Shown here in pieces: positions 42,951 to 51,487 of a stretch of DNA of 64,000 nt. The position numbers and the translations under genes are program-made. The notes under the pieces are model-generated. The model was not told the origin of the DNA. It ran no database searches and was given only the letters and a program-made list of their open reading frames with translations. Source of the stretch: Marinomonas posidonica_A (lineage in GTDB: Bacteria; Pseudomonadota; Gammaproteobacteria; Pseudomonadales; Marinomonadaceae); contig NZ_JBHZSP010000001.1 of assembly GCF_043643765.1 (NCBI RefSeq), positions 124,001 to 188,000 of the forward strand. Direction: 5' to 3'. Every line of letters starts with the position of its first letter. Position 1 is the stretch's first letter.

Positions 42951-43868
42951 TTGGTTGATCAAAGAGTGAAAAGGATTTTTTCTATTTTTTTTGGATGGCT
43001 GTTGACGTTTCATGCGTCCGCTGCCATCTATGTACTGCACGATACGGAAGAGAGTTCGGTACGATCCTTGACGTTTCAGCTTTCTAAGCGTCTTGCCAGT
43101 AGCGTCCCGCCAATCCCGATTCGTCAAGCTTACTTCCTGAATAGTATTCCCCGTATTGAAGATCAGGATGTGGTGATCTCGGTTGGTCGTGATAGCTTTC
43201 AGCAAGCTTGTTTGTCCATGTCACGAGGTGCTCTTTTTGCTCTCTTTATTGGTGAAGAAGAATATCAAACCATTCGTATGAATTGTTCTGTACCGACCAG
43301 TGCGGTTTTTTCGGCGGCGCCAATGGAAAAGCGTCTGGCTCTGCTCAAAGCCATTTGGCTAAATCCGAAACCTTTAGCGGTGTTATATTCTGATGCCATT
43401 CAACTGGATACTGTCTCAATGCAGAAGCTGGCTGCTGAATATGGTTTTGAATTGGTGTTTTGGCAAACATCGACAGACCGTCTCTCTGTGCTAAGGTCAT
43501 TAAGTTTTCTGTTGGACGATTCGGATCTGATTTTTTCCATTGTTGATAGTCAGTTGTATCAACAAGGTAATGCCCAAGATATTTTAAAACTCTTGTTTCA
43601 TCAGCAAAAAGTGATGGTGGGGCCGTCCTTTGCCTTTGTGCGAGCAGGAGCTTTGTTCGCTATTCATTCAGATGCTAAGCATAAGTTGGCACTATTGAGT
43701 GTGATGATTCAAGAGTGGACGGCGACAGGAACTATGGCTGAGGCGGCTTACCCTGAATGGCTACGAGTTAGCTTCAACCCATACTTGGTTAAAGCTTATG
43801 GCATTGTCTTACCTTCCAAACTTTATTTAAAAGACCAATTTGGACTCTGTTCAGACTCCAATTGCTAA
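42951..43868 (+). CDS. Periplasmic ABC-type substrate-binding-like protein of unknown role
   Basis: A protein of about 300 aa with an N-terminal hydrophobic segment ending in ASA (signal peptide). The body resembles the type I periplasmic binding fold of the ABC substrate-binding family PF04392, with alternating strands such as DVVISVGRDSFQQA, KPLAVLYSDA, DLIFSIVDSQLY and KVMVGPSFAFVRAGALFAI. Two Cys lie near the C-terminus. The start is uncertain: TTG 42951 or GTG 42966. It begins two bases after the TonB receptor stop, so the pair is probably one functional unit, perhaps receptor plus periplasmic relay. No permease or ATPase is near. The fold assignment is tentative. Confidence 0.65.
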   Translation: MVDQRVKRIFSIFFGWLLTFHASAAIYVLHDTEESSVRSLTFQLSKRLASSVPPIPIRQAYFLNSIPRIEDQDVVISVGRDSFQQACLSMSRGALFALFIGEEEYQTIRMNCSVPTSAVFSAAPMEKRLALLKAIWLNPKPLAVLYSDAIQLDTVSMQKLAAEYGFELVFWQTSTDRLSVLRSLSFLLDDSDLIFSIVDSQLYQQGNAQDILKLLFHQQKVMVGPSFAFVRAGALFAIHSDAKHKLALLSVMIQEWTATGTMAEAAYPEWLRVSFNPYLVKAYGIVLPSKLYLKDQFGLCSDSNC

Positions 43869-43895
43869 TCGTGCGTTGTTCAGAATCGGCCTAGT

Positions 43896-44651
43896 TTACC
43901 CTAAGAAACGCTTTACTAAACTGGTGAAAGGCACAGGCTTTTCAGCATGTAACCAATGACCTGTGCCTGCTATTATTTTAAAGCTGGCATTCGGGAAAGC
44001 GCGTAAAATACTGTCTTGATACTCCGCCACTATGTAATCTGATTTTTCCCCTTTGATGAAAAGAGTGGCAACTGGGTTGCCTTCTCTCAGCTCAGGTTTG
44101 GCCAAAATGGTTTGGTAAGCGTTTGCAATGTTCTCCACAGCTAACGTCAATTGTAAGCCTTGATCCGTTTTAGAAAGGTTCTTTAATAGGAATTGACGAA
44201 TTGGCAAGCTCGGTTCATATGGCGCAAGTAGGCTATCCGCTTCTTTACGGTTTGAGAGGGGGTGGGCTTTAAGGGCTTGCAAACCTTCTAAGATCTTTGT
44301 GTGGCTTGGTTGGTAATCCACTGGTGCAATATCGACCACAATGAGCTTGTCGATATTGTCTGTTAAGCTGGCCATTTGCATGGCGACTTTACCACCCATT
44401 GAATGGCCTAAGAGATGGAAACGTTTTAAGCCTGCTTTTTGAGTCCAATCCAGCACCGCTTGTGCCATTTTAGGGTAGGTGGCCTCTACCATAGGCGAGG
44501 ACTGGCCGTGATTTGGAAGGTCAATACAATACACGGTAAAGTGTTCCGCGAGGGATTGAGCGATGGAGTGCCAATTATCGGCATTGCCGAATAAACCGTG
44601 AATGACAATGAGACTCGGGCCGGTGGAACCATACTGTTTTACGTGTGTCAT
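43896..44651 (-). CDS. ybfF: Alpha/beta-hydrolase esterase (YbfF-like)
   Basis: A 251-aa cytosolic serine hydrolase. The oxyanion part is VIHGLFGNADNW, the nucleophile Ser lies in GHSMGGKVAM (about 95-104), the acid in GEKSDY and the His in GTGHWLHAEKP. Sequence pattern and length match E. coli YbfF, an esterase active on short acyl and possibly acyl-CoA esters. It is a single gene, convergent to the plus-strand gene before it. Confidence 0.85.
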   Translation of the reverse strand: MTHVKQYGSTGPSLIVIHGLFGNADNWHSIAQSLAEHFTVYCIDLPNHGQSSPMVEATYPKMAQAVLDWTQKAGLKRFHLLGHSMGGKVAMQMASLTDNIDKLIVVDIAPVDYQPSHTKILEGLQALKAHPLSNRKEADSLLAPYEPSLPIRQFLLKNLSKTDQGLQLTLAVENIANAYQTILAKPELREGNPVATLFIKGEKSDYIVAEYQDSILRAFPNASFKIIAGTGHWLHAEKPVPFTSLVKRFLG

Positions 44652-44730
44652 ACTAACCTTGCTTTATCCTAATTTCAGGCTATTGTAGCAAGCGATATTG
44701 GTTGGCGTCTTCTATTAGAGTGGTATTAAC

Positions 44731-45336
44731 GTGTTTGACCCGTTTTTTATAAAACAGCTTAAATCCCCCCTGCAAACATTGGCATGGCGTATCAATGCCA
44801 TGGGAATTAGAGCAAATCAGATTACTTTTTTTGGTTTCTTTGTCGGCATGATGAGTTTGCCAGCTTTGTATTATCAGGCCTATGGCTTAGCGTTGCTGTG
44901 TATTGTCATAAACCGTTTAATGGACGGCTTGGATGGGGCGGTCGCGAGAGTGCAAGGGCCCACTGATCTAGGTGGCTATTTGGACATTACGTTAGATTTT
45001 ATTTTCTATTCTGGCGTAGTGTTTGGCTTTGTATTGGCGAATCCTGAAGCCAATGCTGTTGCAGCAGCTTTTTTGATTTTTGCTTTTATGGGGACTGGAA
45101 GTAGCTTTTTAGCCTTTGCCATCATGGCGGAAAAGCGCAACATTGAGCGTTTAGAATATGGTCATAAGTCCTTGTACTTTTTAGGTGGTTTAGCTGAGGG
45201 GGCGGAAACCATTGGCTTCCTCGTTTTGATCTGTCTATTGCCGAGCTACTTTGTCGAACTGGCGTATGTTTTTGGTCTGGTGTGCTGGGTCACGACAGTG
45301 ACTCGAGTTTATGCGGCTTATCAAACCTTGAAGTAA
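44731..45336 (+). CDS. CDP-alcohol phosphatidyltransferase family protein
   Basis: A 201-aa integral membrane enzyme of phospholipid synthesis. The family signature D-x2-D-G-x2-A-R-x8-G-x3-D-x3-D is complete (MDGLDGAVARVQGPTDLGGY followed by LDITLD, about 70-95). Six hydrophobic segments are seen. It would join a CDP-activated lipid to a polar alcohol; which alcohol (serine, glycerol phosphate, choline, inositol) cannot be told. The GTG start at 44731 gives MFDPFFIKQLKSPLQ, and GAGTGG lies upstream. It ends seven bases from the convergent yfaE gene, with no terminator between them. Confidence 0.87.
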   Translation: MFDPFFIKQLKSPLQTLAWRINAMGIRANQITFFGFFVGMMSLPALYYQAYGLALLCIVINRLMDGLDGAVARVQGPTDLGGYLDITLDFIFYSGVVFGFVLANPEANAVAAAFLIFAFMGTGSSFLAFAIMAEKRNIERLEYGHKSLYFLGGLAEGAETIGFLVLICLLPSYFVELAYVFGLVCWVTTVTRVYAAYQTLK

Positions 45337-45343
45337 ATTGGGG

Positions 45344-45673
45344 CTAGTCAAAAAAAGCGATTTCGATGTCGCTTTTAACAATGGCACAACAGGCCAGTAG
45401 ATAGCCGCTTTGTACCCAAGCAAGGGGTTCAAATGGGTAGCTAACTTGTCCCCACAATAACTTAATGGAACAAGATGAACAGTAGCCTTCACGACACTGG
45501 TATTCAACATGAATACCAGCTCGCTCAAGTTGGACCAATAGAGGTTCATCTTCGGTTACTAGAATTTGCTTCTTACCAAGCAACACCCGATGAACTTGAT
45601 CCTTATCCTGAGTAGGCGTGGTTTGCTCACCAAGCTCAGGTTGAAAATGCGCTACTTTAGAGGTCGAAGTCAT
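45344..45673 (-). CDS. yfaE: 2Fe-2S ferredoxin for ribonucleotide reductase maintenance (YfaE-like)
   Basis: A 109-aa ferredoxin with a plant-type cluster site: YQCREGYCSSCSIKL (Cys spacing C-x4-C-x2-C) and the fourth Cys in LLACCAI. E. coli YfaE (84 aa) helps to form and restore the diferric-tyrosyl cofactor of NrdB. Here an extra N-terminal stretch of about 26 residues is present, unless a later start is used. The gene overlaps the end of nrdB by 17 bp, in the same order as in E. coli. Confidence 0.88.
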   Translation of the reverse strand: MTSTSKVAHFQPELGEQTTPTQDKDQVHRVLLGKKQILVTEDEPLLVQLERAGIHVEYQCREGYCSSCSIKLLWGQVSYPFEPLAWVQSGYLLACCAIVKSDIEIAFFD

Positions 45674-46790
45674 CGAAATCCGATTCGTCTAGATCGTTAT
45701 CAATTTGCCCAACCAGATAGGAACTGATTTCCGCTTCCTGTGGCGCGACTTGTACGTTATCGCTGACGAGCCAAGCGTTGATCCAAGGAATCGGGTTATG
45801 CTTAGTCTCAAAATGAGTGTCTAAACCAACGGCTTGCATGCGGACATTACTAATGTATTCAACATATTGACCAAGAATTTGAGCATTCAAGCCAATCATG
45901 GAACCGTCTTTAAATAGGTAACTGGCCCATTCTTTTTCTTGCTCTGCGGCTTCGATGAAAATGTGGCGTATCTCATCTTTGCACTCTGCCGCAATGATGG
46001 CCATTTCTGGGTCATCTTTACCTGACGCCATCAGGTTAAGCATGTGTTGAGTACCGGTGAGATGTAAGGCTTCATCGCGAGCAATCAGCTTGATGATCTT
46101 GGCATTCCCTTCCATTAAAGTACGTTCTGCAAACGCAAAACTACAAGCGAAGCTGACATAGAAACGGATTGCTTCTAAAACATTAACCGAAGCAACCGTG
46201 AGATACAGCGCTTTTTTCAGTGCGTGCATGGAGATTTCGACATCGCCTTTGCCCGGCACGTGAAAGGTACCCAATCCCATTGTGTTGTACAGGTTTACCA
46301 TTTCAATTAAGCGGTCGTAGTATTTGGATACACTGTCAGCGCGCTTAGTGATTTCTTCGTTATTTACAATGTCGTCAAAAATTTTGGTCGGATCATTCAC
46401 GATATTACGAATAATGTGCGTATAAGAACGGCTGTGAATGGTTTCACTGAATGACCAGGTTTCAATCCAAGTCTCTAGTTCAGGTAGCGAGACAATCGGC
46501 AGCAAGGCGACGTTTGGTGAACGGCCTTGAACACTATCGAGTAGCGTTTGGTATTTTAGGTTACTTAGGAAAATGTGTTGTTCGTGTTCTTCTAAACGCT
46601 GAAAATCTTTACGGTCAGTAGAGAGATCGACTTCTTCAGGGCGCCAGAAAAAAGACAACTGTTTTTCGATCAGCTTTTCGAAAATAGGGTGCTTTTGTTG
46701 GTCATAACGAGCAACGTTGACGTTTTCACCAAAGAACATAGGTTCTTTCATACTGTCGAAGTGTTTGCGGTTGAAAGTCGAGTAACTCAT
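45657..46790 (-). CDS. nrdB: Ribonucleotide reductase class Ia beta subunit
   Basis: The 377-aa R2 subunit, holding the diiron-tyrosyl radical cofactor used to make deoxyribonucleotides. It aligns almost without gaps with E. coli NrdB (376 aa): KEPMFFGENVNVARYDQQKH, KLIEKQLSFFWRPEEVDLS, FSETIHSRSYTHIIRNIVND, SFACSFAFAERTLMEGNAK and IARDEALHLTGTQHML. The C-terminal tail VGQIDNDLDESDFDDFDL would bind NrdA. It lies 125 bp after nrdA with a strong hairpin in the gap. Confidence 0.96.
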   Translation of the reverse strand: MSYSTFNRKHFDSMKEPMFFGENVNVARYDQQKHPIFEKLIEKQLSFFWRPEEVDLSTDRKDFQRLEEHEQHIFLSNLKYQTLLDSVQGRSPNVALLPIVSLPELETWIETWSFSETIHSRSYTHIIRNIVNDPTKIFDDIVNNEEITKRADSVSKYYDRLIEMVNLYNTMGLGTFHVPGKGDVEISMHALKKALYLTVASVNVLEAIRFYVSFACSFAFAERTLMEGNAKIIKLIARDEALHLTGTQHMLNLMASGKDDPEMAIIAAECKDEIRHIFIEAAEQEKEWASYLFKDGSMIGLNAQILGQYVEYISNVRMQAVGLDTHFETKHNPIPWINAWLVSDNVQVAPQEAEISSYLVGQIDNDLDESDFDDFDL

Positions 46791-46866
46791 TTCGCAGTGT
46801 TATCCTCTGAGGCAAAAGGCAGCATAAAAGGCTGACTTTATAAATTTATGTGTTGAGCTTTACATG

Positions 46867-46894
46867 ACTAAGCCCCAACATGATGGGGCTTAGT
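46867..46894 (-). terminator. Intercistronic hairpin between nrdA and nrdB
   Basis: ACTAAGCCCCA (46867-46877) and TGGGGCTTAGT (46884-46894) pair perfectly over 11 bp with a six-base loop. No T-tract follows on the minus strand. It may shield the nrdA mRNA 3' end or act as a weak attenuator, giving different levels of NrdA and NrdB. Confidence 0.6.
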
Positions 46895-46915
46895 TATTAC
46901 GTCGATTCGACAATT

Positions 46916-49180
46916 TTAGATCTTACAAGCACCGCCTGCGCAATCATCCATGTCTTCTTGTTTATCTTCGGCACCGTCACGAGTGTTATGGTAGTAAAGA
47001 GTCTTCACACCCAGTTTGTAGGCCGTTAATAGGTCTTTCAAAATGACCTTCATTGGGACTTTTTGAGACTCAAATTTCTGTGGGTCATAGTTAGTGTTAG
47101 CGGAAATCGCTTGGTCAACGAACTTCTGCATGATACCGACTAGCTGTAGGTAACCATCGTTAGATGGGATGCTCCACAATAATTCGTAGTTGTCTTTGAG
47201 GCGTTCAAATTCTGGAACCACCTGCTTCAAAATACCATCTTTACTGGCTTTGACAGAGACGAAACCACGTGGCGGCTCGATACCATTGGTTGCATTACTG
47301 ATCTGAGAAGAGGTTTCAGAAGGCATTAATGCAGTCAAAGTCGAGTTACGTAGACCGTGCTCAACAATCTCTTTACGCAGTGTTTCCCAGTCATATTCCA
47401 AGGCTGTTGGGCAGACCGCATCGATTTCTTTTTTGTAGCTATCGATTGGCAAAATGCCTTTTGAATACGTTGTTTCGTTAAACGCAAGACAAGGTCCAAA
47501 TTCTTTAGACAGTTTGTTTGATGCTTTCAGCAAGAAGTACTGGATTGCTTCAAAGGTTTTGTGTGTCAATTCGTTGGCACTGCCATCTGAATACTTCACG
47601 CCATTTTTCGCTAGGTAGTAAGCGTAGTTAATGACACCCACACCTAGAGTACGTCGTAGCTCAGTAGCGCGTTGGGCCGCTGGGATTGGGTAGTTTTGAT
47701 AATCCAGTAGGCTGTCTAGAGCACGTACGATTAACTCAGCCAACTCTTCCAACTCGTTTAAGTCTTTTAGAGCGCCTAGATTGAACGCTGACAAAGTACA
47801 TAGGGCAATTTCACCTTCAGGGTCGTCAACACGTTCCAAAGGTTTGGTTGGCAAAGCAATTTCCAAACACAGGTTGCTTTGTTTAACCGGAGCGACTTTA
47901 GGATCAAACGGACTGTGTGTATTACAGTGGTCAACGTTCTGTAGGTAAATACGACCTGTACTGGCTCGTTCGGAGGCAAACAGAGTAAATAGCTCAGACG
48001 CTTTGATGGTTTGTTTGCGAATGCTGTCGTCTTTTTCGTAAAGCGTGTACAAACGATCAAATTCTTCTTGATCCGCAAAGAAAGCATCATATAAACCTGG
48101 CACATCGGATGGGCTGAACAAGGTAATGTTTTCACCCTTGATCAAACGTTGATACATCAGACGGTTGAATTGCACGCCGTAATCCAAATGGCGAACCCGG
48201 TTCTCTTCAACACCACGGTTGTTTTTCAGTACTAACAGGCTTTCGACTTCCAAGTGCCAAATTGGGTAGAACACGGTTGCTGCACCACCACGTACGCCAC
48301 CTTGTGAACAGCTTTTAACCGCTGTCTGGAAGTGCTTGTAGAAAGGAATGCAACCTGTGTGGAAAGCTTCGCCACCACGAATTGGGCTACCCAAAGCACG
48401 GATAGCGCCGGCGTTCACACCAATACCTGCACGCTGACTCACGTATTTAACGATGGCGCTGGAAGTGGCGTTGATGGAGTCCAAAGAGTCACCACATTCA
48501 ATTAATACACAGCTACTAAATTGGCGAGTTGGGGTACGGATACCGGACATAATTGGCGTCGGCAACGAGATTTTAAATTGCGATACTGCATCGTAGAAGC
48601 GACGGATTAAGTCTAAACGGGTGTTTTTATCGTAATTAGCAAATAAGCAAGCTGCAACTAAGATGTAGATAAACTGAGGGCTTTCGTAAATTTCGCCAGT
48701 CACACGGTTCTGAACAAGGTATTTGCCTTCTAACTGCTTAACAGCGGCATAAGAAAAGTTCATGTCACGAGAGTGATCGATAAAGCCGTTCATTTGTTCG
48801 AAATCGGCTTCACTGTAATCTTCGAGCAAATGACCATCGTAACGTTTCTGCGCGACAAGGTTTTTGACATGAGCATGTAGATGAGGCGGTTCAAAATCAC
48901 CAAACGCTTTTTTACGTAAGTGGAAGATGGCTAAACGCGCCGCTAAGTACTGATAATCTGGCGTATTTTCGGAAATTAAATCGGCCGCGGATTTGATTAA
49001 GGTTTCGTGTATGTCCGTTGTACGAATACCTTCAAAGAATTGAATCTGAGCTTTCAATTCGACTTGGGAAACGGAGACATTATCTAATCCCTCAGCAGCC
49101 CACATAATGACTTTATGAATCTTTTCTAGATTGATATTTTCGGTCGTCCCGTTACGTTTAGTAACTGTGAGAGTACTCAT
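46916..49180 (-). CDS. nrdA: Ribonucleotide reductase class Ia alpha subunit
   Basis: The 754-aa large catalytic subunit. An N-terminal ATP-cone (about 1-95, VTKRNGTTENINLEKIHK) should allow dATP feedback control. Catalytic parts include QFSSCVLIECGDSLDSINAT (active-site Cys), the radical-site Cys in NLCLEIALPT, ALCTLSAFNLGAL, and MPSETSSQISNATNGIEPPR. The C-terminal DDCAGGACKI holds the redox-shuttle cysteine pair. Two NrdR boxes lie just upstream, so it should be repressed by NrdR when dATP is high. It is the first gene of nrdA-nrdB-yfaE. Confidence 0.96.
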   Translation of the reverse strand: MSTLTVTKRNGTTENINLEKIHKVIMWAAEGLDNVSVSQVELKAQIQFFEGIRTTDIHETLIKSAADLISENTPDYQYLAARLAIFHLRKKAFGDFEPPHLHAHVKNLVAQKRYDGHLLEDYSEADFEQMNGFIDHSRDMNFSYAAVKQLEGKYLVQNRVTGEIYESPQFIYILVAACLFANYDKNTRLDLIRRFYDAVSQFKISLPTPIMSGIRTPTRQFSSCVLIECGDSLDSINATSSAIVKYVSQRAGIGVNAGAIRALGSPIRGGEAFHTGCIPFYKHFQTAVKSCSQGGVRGGAATVFYPIWHLEVESLLVLKNNRGVEENRVRHLDYGVQFNRLMYQRLIKGENITLFSPSDVPGLYDAFFADQEEFDRLYTLYEKDDSIRKQTIKASELFTLFASERASTGRIYLQNVDHCNTHSPFDPKVAPVKQSNLCLEIALPTKPLERVDDPEGEIALCTLSAFNLGALKDLNELEELAELIVRALDSLLDYQNYPIPAAQRATELRRTLGVGVINYAYYLAKNGVKYSDGSANELTHKTFEAIQYFLLKASNKLSKEFGPCLAFNETTYSKGILPIDSYKKEIDAVCPTALEYDWETLRKEIVEHGLRNSTLTALMPSETSSQISNATNGIEPPRGFVSVKASKDGILKQVVPEFERLKDNYELLWSIPSNDGYLQLVGIMQKFVDQAISANTNYDPQKFESQKVPMKVILKDLLTAYKLGVKTLYYHNTRDGAEDKQEDMDDCAGGACKI

Positions 49181-49222
49181 GCCTTAACTTCCCATTAGCG
49201 CATTGTTTGAAAAAGAGGTGTC

Positions 49223-49238
49223 ACACATTATGTAGTGT
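49223..49238. promoter_or_regulatory. NrdR box 1 upstream of nrdA
   Basis: ACACATTATGTAGTGT agrees with the NrdR-box consensus (about ACACTATATATAGTGT). It lies 43 bp before the nrdA start. A -10-like CATAAT (minus strand) overlaps it. Confidence 0.85.
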
Positions 49239-49254
49239 TTGTTTATATATCTAA

Positions 49255-49270
49255 ACACTACATATAGTGT
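49255..49270. promoter_or_regulatory. NrdR box 2 upstream of nrdA
   Basis: ACACTACATATAGTGT is an almost exact NrdR box, 32 bp from box 1 (start to start), that is three helical turns. Tandem boxes with this spacing are the usual arrangement in NrdR-controlled promoters. The rest of the gap (49271-49482) is AT-rich with no gene seen. Confidence 0.88.
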
Positions 49271-49482
49271 TTTATTTAAAATCTGTAACGAACAATAGTG
49301 CTCAATGGATTGAAAATCAAGGCTTGAAAAAAGCGTAGAAATAAGAAATTCATCATGGCTAAGTGGTTACTTACCTTGCTTGCCTCATGCTTTCAATGAT
49401 GGCAATTTGGCAAGCGCTAGAAAGGAATTTTTTACATTTTTTTTTGTCCAAAATAACGCGATATTCAATGCACAAAAAAGAT

Positions 49483-50226
49483 TCAATAAAACCACTCCAG
49501 CACCATTTTGAACGAGGCAACTGCACTGAATAAAATCACTTGGTGGAGTAGGTATATGGGCAGTGCGTATTGCCCCATAAAGGCCAATATCTTAACGGCG
49601 ATGTTTTCTCCTATTGAGAACGTATGCCAGCCAAGATAGCCAAGTAGTGGGCCAATGAGTACGACACCAATCCAAGGAAAGGGAAAAACAATGTCTAAGG
49701 TACGAGTCGGCAAAGCGAAGAAATGTTGCTGAATGAAATCAAACGCATTAGGAAACAGCAGCCAATCCGTGAAGTGATAGGTGTAAAGGATTAAAGCACC
49801 TAGTAGCGCTGATAAAATGGGCCAGCGAAGCAAAGGCCGAGTGAGCAGAGAAGCGAGTAAAATAAAGTGCAGTATACCAAAATAGATCCATTGGGTTGGT
49901 GCGGCTAAGTAGGTCGCCAGGGAAATGGCCGCGGCCGCGATAAAGAGCTTAAGGTCACGCCTCCAAAAGGTGTTTGGCTGTTGTGATTGACGTGTTAGAT
50001 AGCCAGACCAACCGACGGCGGTGAGAAAAAGCGTTAGAATCAAGCTACGAAAATAGACCCAAAATGGGTCATGAATCGAAAATTGAAGAAAATCAAAGTT
50101 ACGAAGATCCCAGCAAAAGTGGAATACAATCATCAAGGCAACAGCGCAACCTCGATAAGCATCAAGAAACAAACTTCGTTTTTTGGCAGCGGGTACATAA
50201 GGTAGAGTAACAGCAGAGGTAAGCAT
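49483..50226 (-). CDS. DUF1624 / heparan-alpha-glucosaminide N-acetyltransferase-like membrane protein
   Basis: A polytopic inner-membrane protein of 247 aa with about seven hydrophobic segments. The N-terminal RSLFLDAYRGCAVALMIVFHFCWDLRNF, read in parts, is the conserved DUF1624/YeiB-like acyltransferase region, and WIYFGILHFILLASLL and LPIYLLHQVILF follow. Its acyl acceptor is unknown. I set the start at ATG 50226. A longer frame reaching 50403 exists but would run through the divergent alkB gene, and its extra residues look like antisense to AlkB. Confidence 0.75.
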   Translation of the reverse strand: MLTSAVTLPYVPAAKKRSLFLDAYRGCAVALMIVFHFCWDLRNFDFLQFSIHDPFWVYFRSLILTLFLTAVGWSGYLTRQSQQPNTFWRRDLKLFIAAAAISLATYLAAPTQWIYFGILHFILLASLLTRPLLRWPILSALLGALILYTYHFTDWLLFPNAFDFIQQHFFALPTRTLDIVFPFPWIGVVLIGPLLGYLGWHTFSIGENIAVKILAFMGQYALPIYLLHQVILFSAVASFKMVLEWFY

Positions 50227-50249
50227 TGAATTCCGAGGCACAGGCTTAA

Positions 50250-50807
50250 ATGACGATGAAACCATCATACCGTTACTTATTTTCCAGCTCAAGCAAGCAA
50301 GGTTTGTTAGCGCAATTGAAACGTGAGCTGAATTGGCAACGCGAAGTTTTGCGAATCTATGGTCGAGACGTACCGGTGCCAAGGCAGGTGGCTTTCGTGG
50401 CAAACCAAGGCTTATGTTATCGTTACTCTGGAAAAGATCATTATGGCGAAGGTTGGCCGGAAAGTTTACTAGGGCTCAAGCAAGAGGCCGAGTCGATCGC
50501 AGGGCAAGTATTTAATGCCGTCTTGCTAAACTGGTATCGAGATGGGGAAGAATACATGGGCTGGCATGCAGACGATGAACCCAGTTTGGGGCCAGCGCCA
50601 GTGGTTGCTATGTTGAGTTTGGGCACGCAGCGCAGTTTTGTTTTCCGTTACAAGCAAGATCATAAAATCAAGCATAGCCTTGAGTTGGAAGACGGCTCTT
50701 GGTTGATCATGTCGTCTTCTGTTCAAGTCCTTTGGCAACACACGTTACCGGTCAGAAAAAAGGTCAAAGAAGAGCGCATAAGTTTGACCTTCCGCTGCTT
50801 ACTTTGA
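50250..50807 (+). CDS. alkB: AlkB-like 2-oxoglutarate/Fe(II) dioxygenase
   Basis: A 185-aa DNA/RNA alkylation-repair demethylase type. The iron ligands are His106 and Asp108 in WHADDE and a distal His in LWQHTLP; RISLTFR carries the 2-oxoglutarate-binding arginine. FNAVLLNWYRDGEEYMGWHAD and LGTQRSFVFR are typical of the ALKBH2-like bacterial group, not of the longer E. coli AlkB. The start at 50250 follows AGG by about six bases; ATG 50256 is possible. It diverges from the DUF1624 gene with only 23 bp between starts. Confidence 0.88.
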   Translation: MTMKPSYRYLFSSSSKQGLLAQLKRELNWQREVLRIYGRDVPVPRQVAFVANQGLCYRYSGKDHYGEGWPESLLGLKQEAESIAGQVFNAVLLNWYRDGEEYMGWHADDEPSLGPAPVVAMLSLGTQRSFVFRYKQDHKIKHSLELEDGSWLIMSSSVQVLWQHTLPVRKKVKEERISLTFRCLL

Positions 50808-50840
50808 CCCTTTTAGTTTAGACACGCTCTAGCCCTAAAT

Positions 50841-51485
50841 CTAAGGGGCTTTGCGTTTCCTTAACCAGCTGTCTTGATGACGAATAAAACAGATTCGGTC
50901 GTGCAAACGACTGGGGCGACCTTGCCAAAATTCTATGAAATTGGGGGTGAGTACATAGCCGCCCCAATTGTCTGGGCAGGGAATGTCGTCAGTTGGTTGA
51001 AATTTTTGTTCTTCGGCGTCATAGGCGCTTTTGAGTTCGCCTCGATTCGCAATGATGGCGCTCTGTTGCGAGGTTCTTGCTGCCAGCTGGCTACCGCGAG
51101 GTCGGGTGGCAAAATACTCGGTAGACACATGACGTTCCACTTTCTCAATACGGCCTTCAATACGGATTTGGCGAGACAGAGCAGGCCAGAAAAAATTCAT
51201 ACAGGCTTTATTGTTGACTTCTAACTGCTGGCCTTTTTCACTGTCATAATTGGTGAAAAAGGTAAAGCCACTGTCGTCTCTTTGCTTTAATAACACAACG
51301 CGAGAATGTGGCCAGCCATCTGAGTCAACAGTGCTGAGGGTCATTGCCGTTGGATCATCAGGACAAGCTTCAATAGCCGCTTCGAGCCATTGATCGAATA
51401 AGCTAAGTGGATTATCGCCAGCTTGTTCTTCTAATAAGTCGTCGAATTGGTAATCACGACGAATCGATTGCAGGTCTCTGTTCAT
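50841..51485 (-). CDS. pdxH: Pyridoxamine 5'-phosphate oxidase
   Basis: A 214-aa FMN enzyme that makes pyridoxal 5'-phosphate from the pyridoxamine and pyridoxine phosphates. Landmarks match E. coli PdxH (218 aa): NPLSLFDQWLEAA, DPTAMTLSTV, RVVLLKQRDDSGFTFFTNY, RIEKVERHVSTEYFATRPRGSQL, NWGGYVL and FWQGRPSRLHDR. It is the last gene of the HIT-coq7-pdxH group and starts two bases after coq7 ends. Confidence 0.94.
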   Translation of the reverse strand: MNRDLQSIRRDYQFDDLLEEQAGDNPLSLFDQWLEAAIEACPDDPTAMTLSTVDSDGWPHSRVVLLKQRDDSGFTFFTNYDSEKGQQLEVNNKACMNFFWPALSRQIRIEGRIEKVERHVSTEYFATRPRGSQLAARTSQQSAIIANRGELKSAYDAEEQKFQPTDDIPCPDNWGGYVLTPNFIEFWQGRPSRLHDRICFIRHQDSWLRKRKAP

Positions 51486-51487
51486 AA

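Noticed and set aside
49355..49399. 14-residue frame upstream of nrdA (MAKWLLTLLASCFQ)
   Set aside because: It is very short, lacks a Shine-Dalgarno and runs against the nrdA promoter direction.
50227..50403. N-terminal extension of the DUF1624 membrane protein
   Set aside because: It is antisense to the start of alkB, has no family likeness, and a suitable internal ATG exists at 50226.
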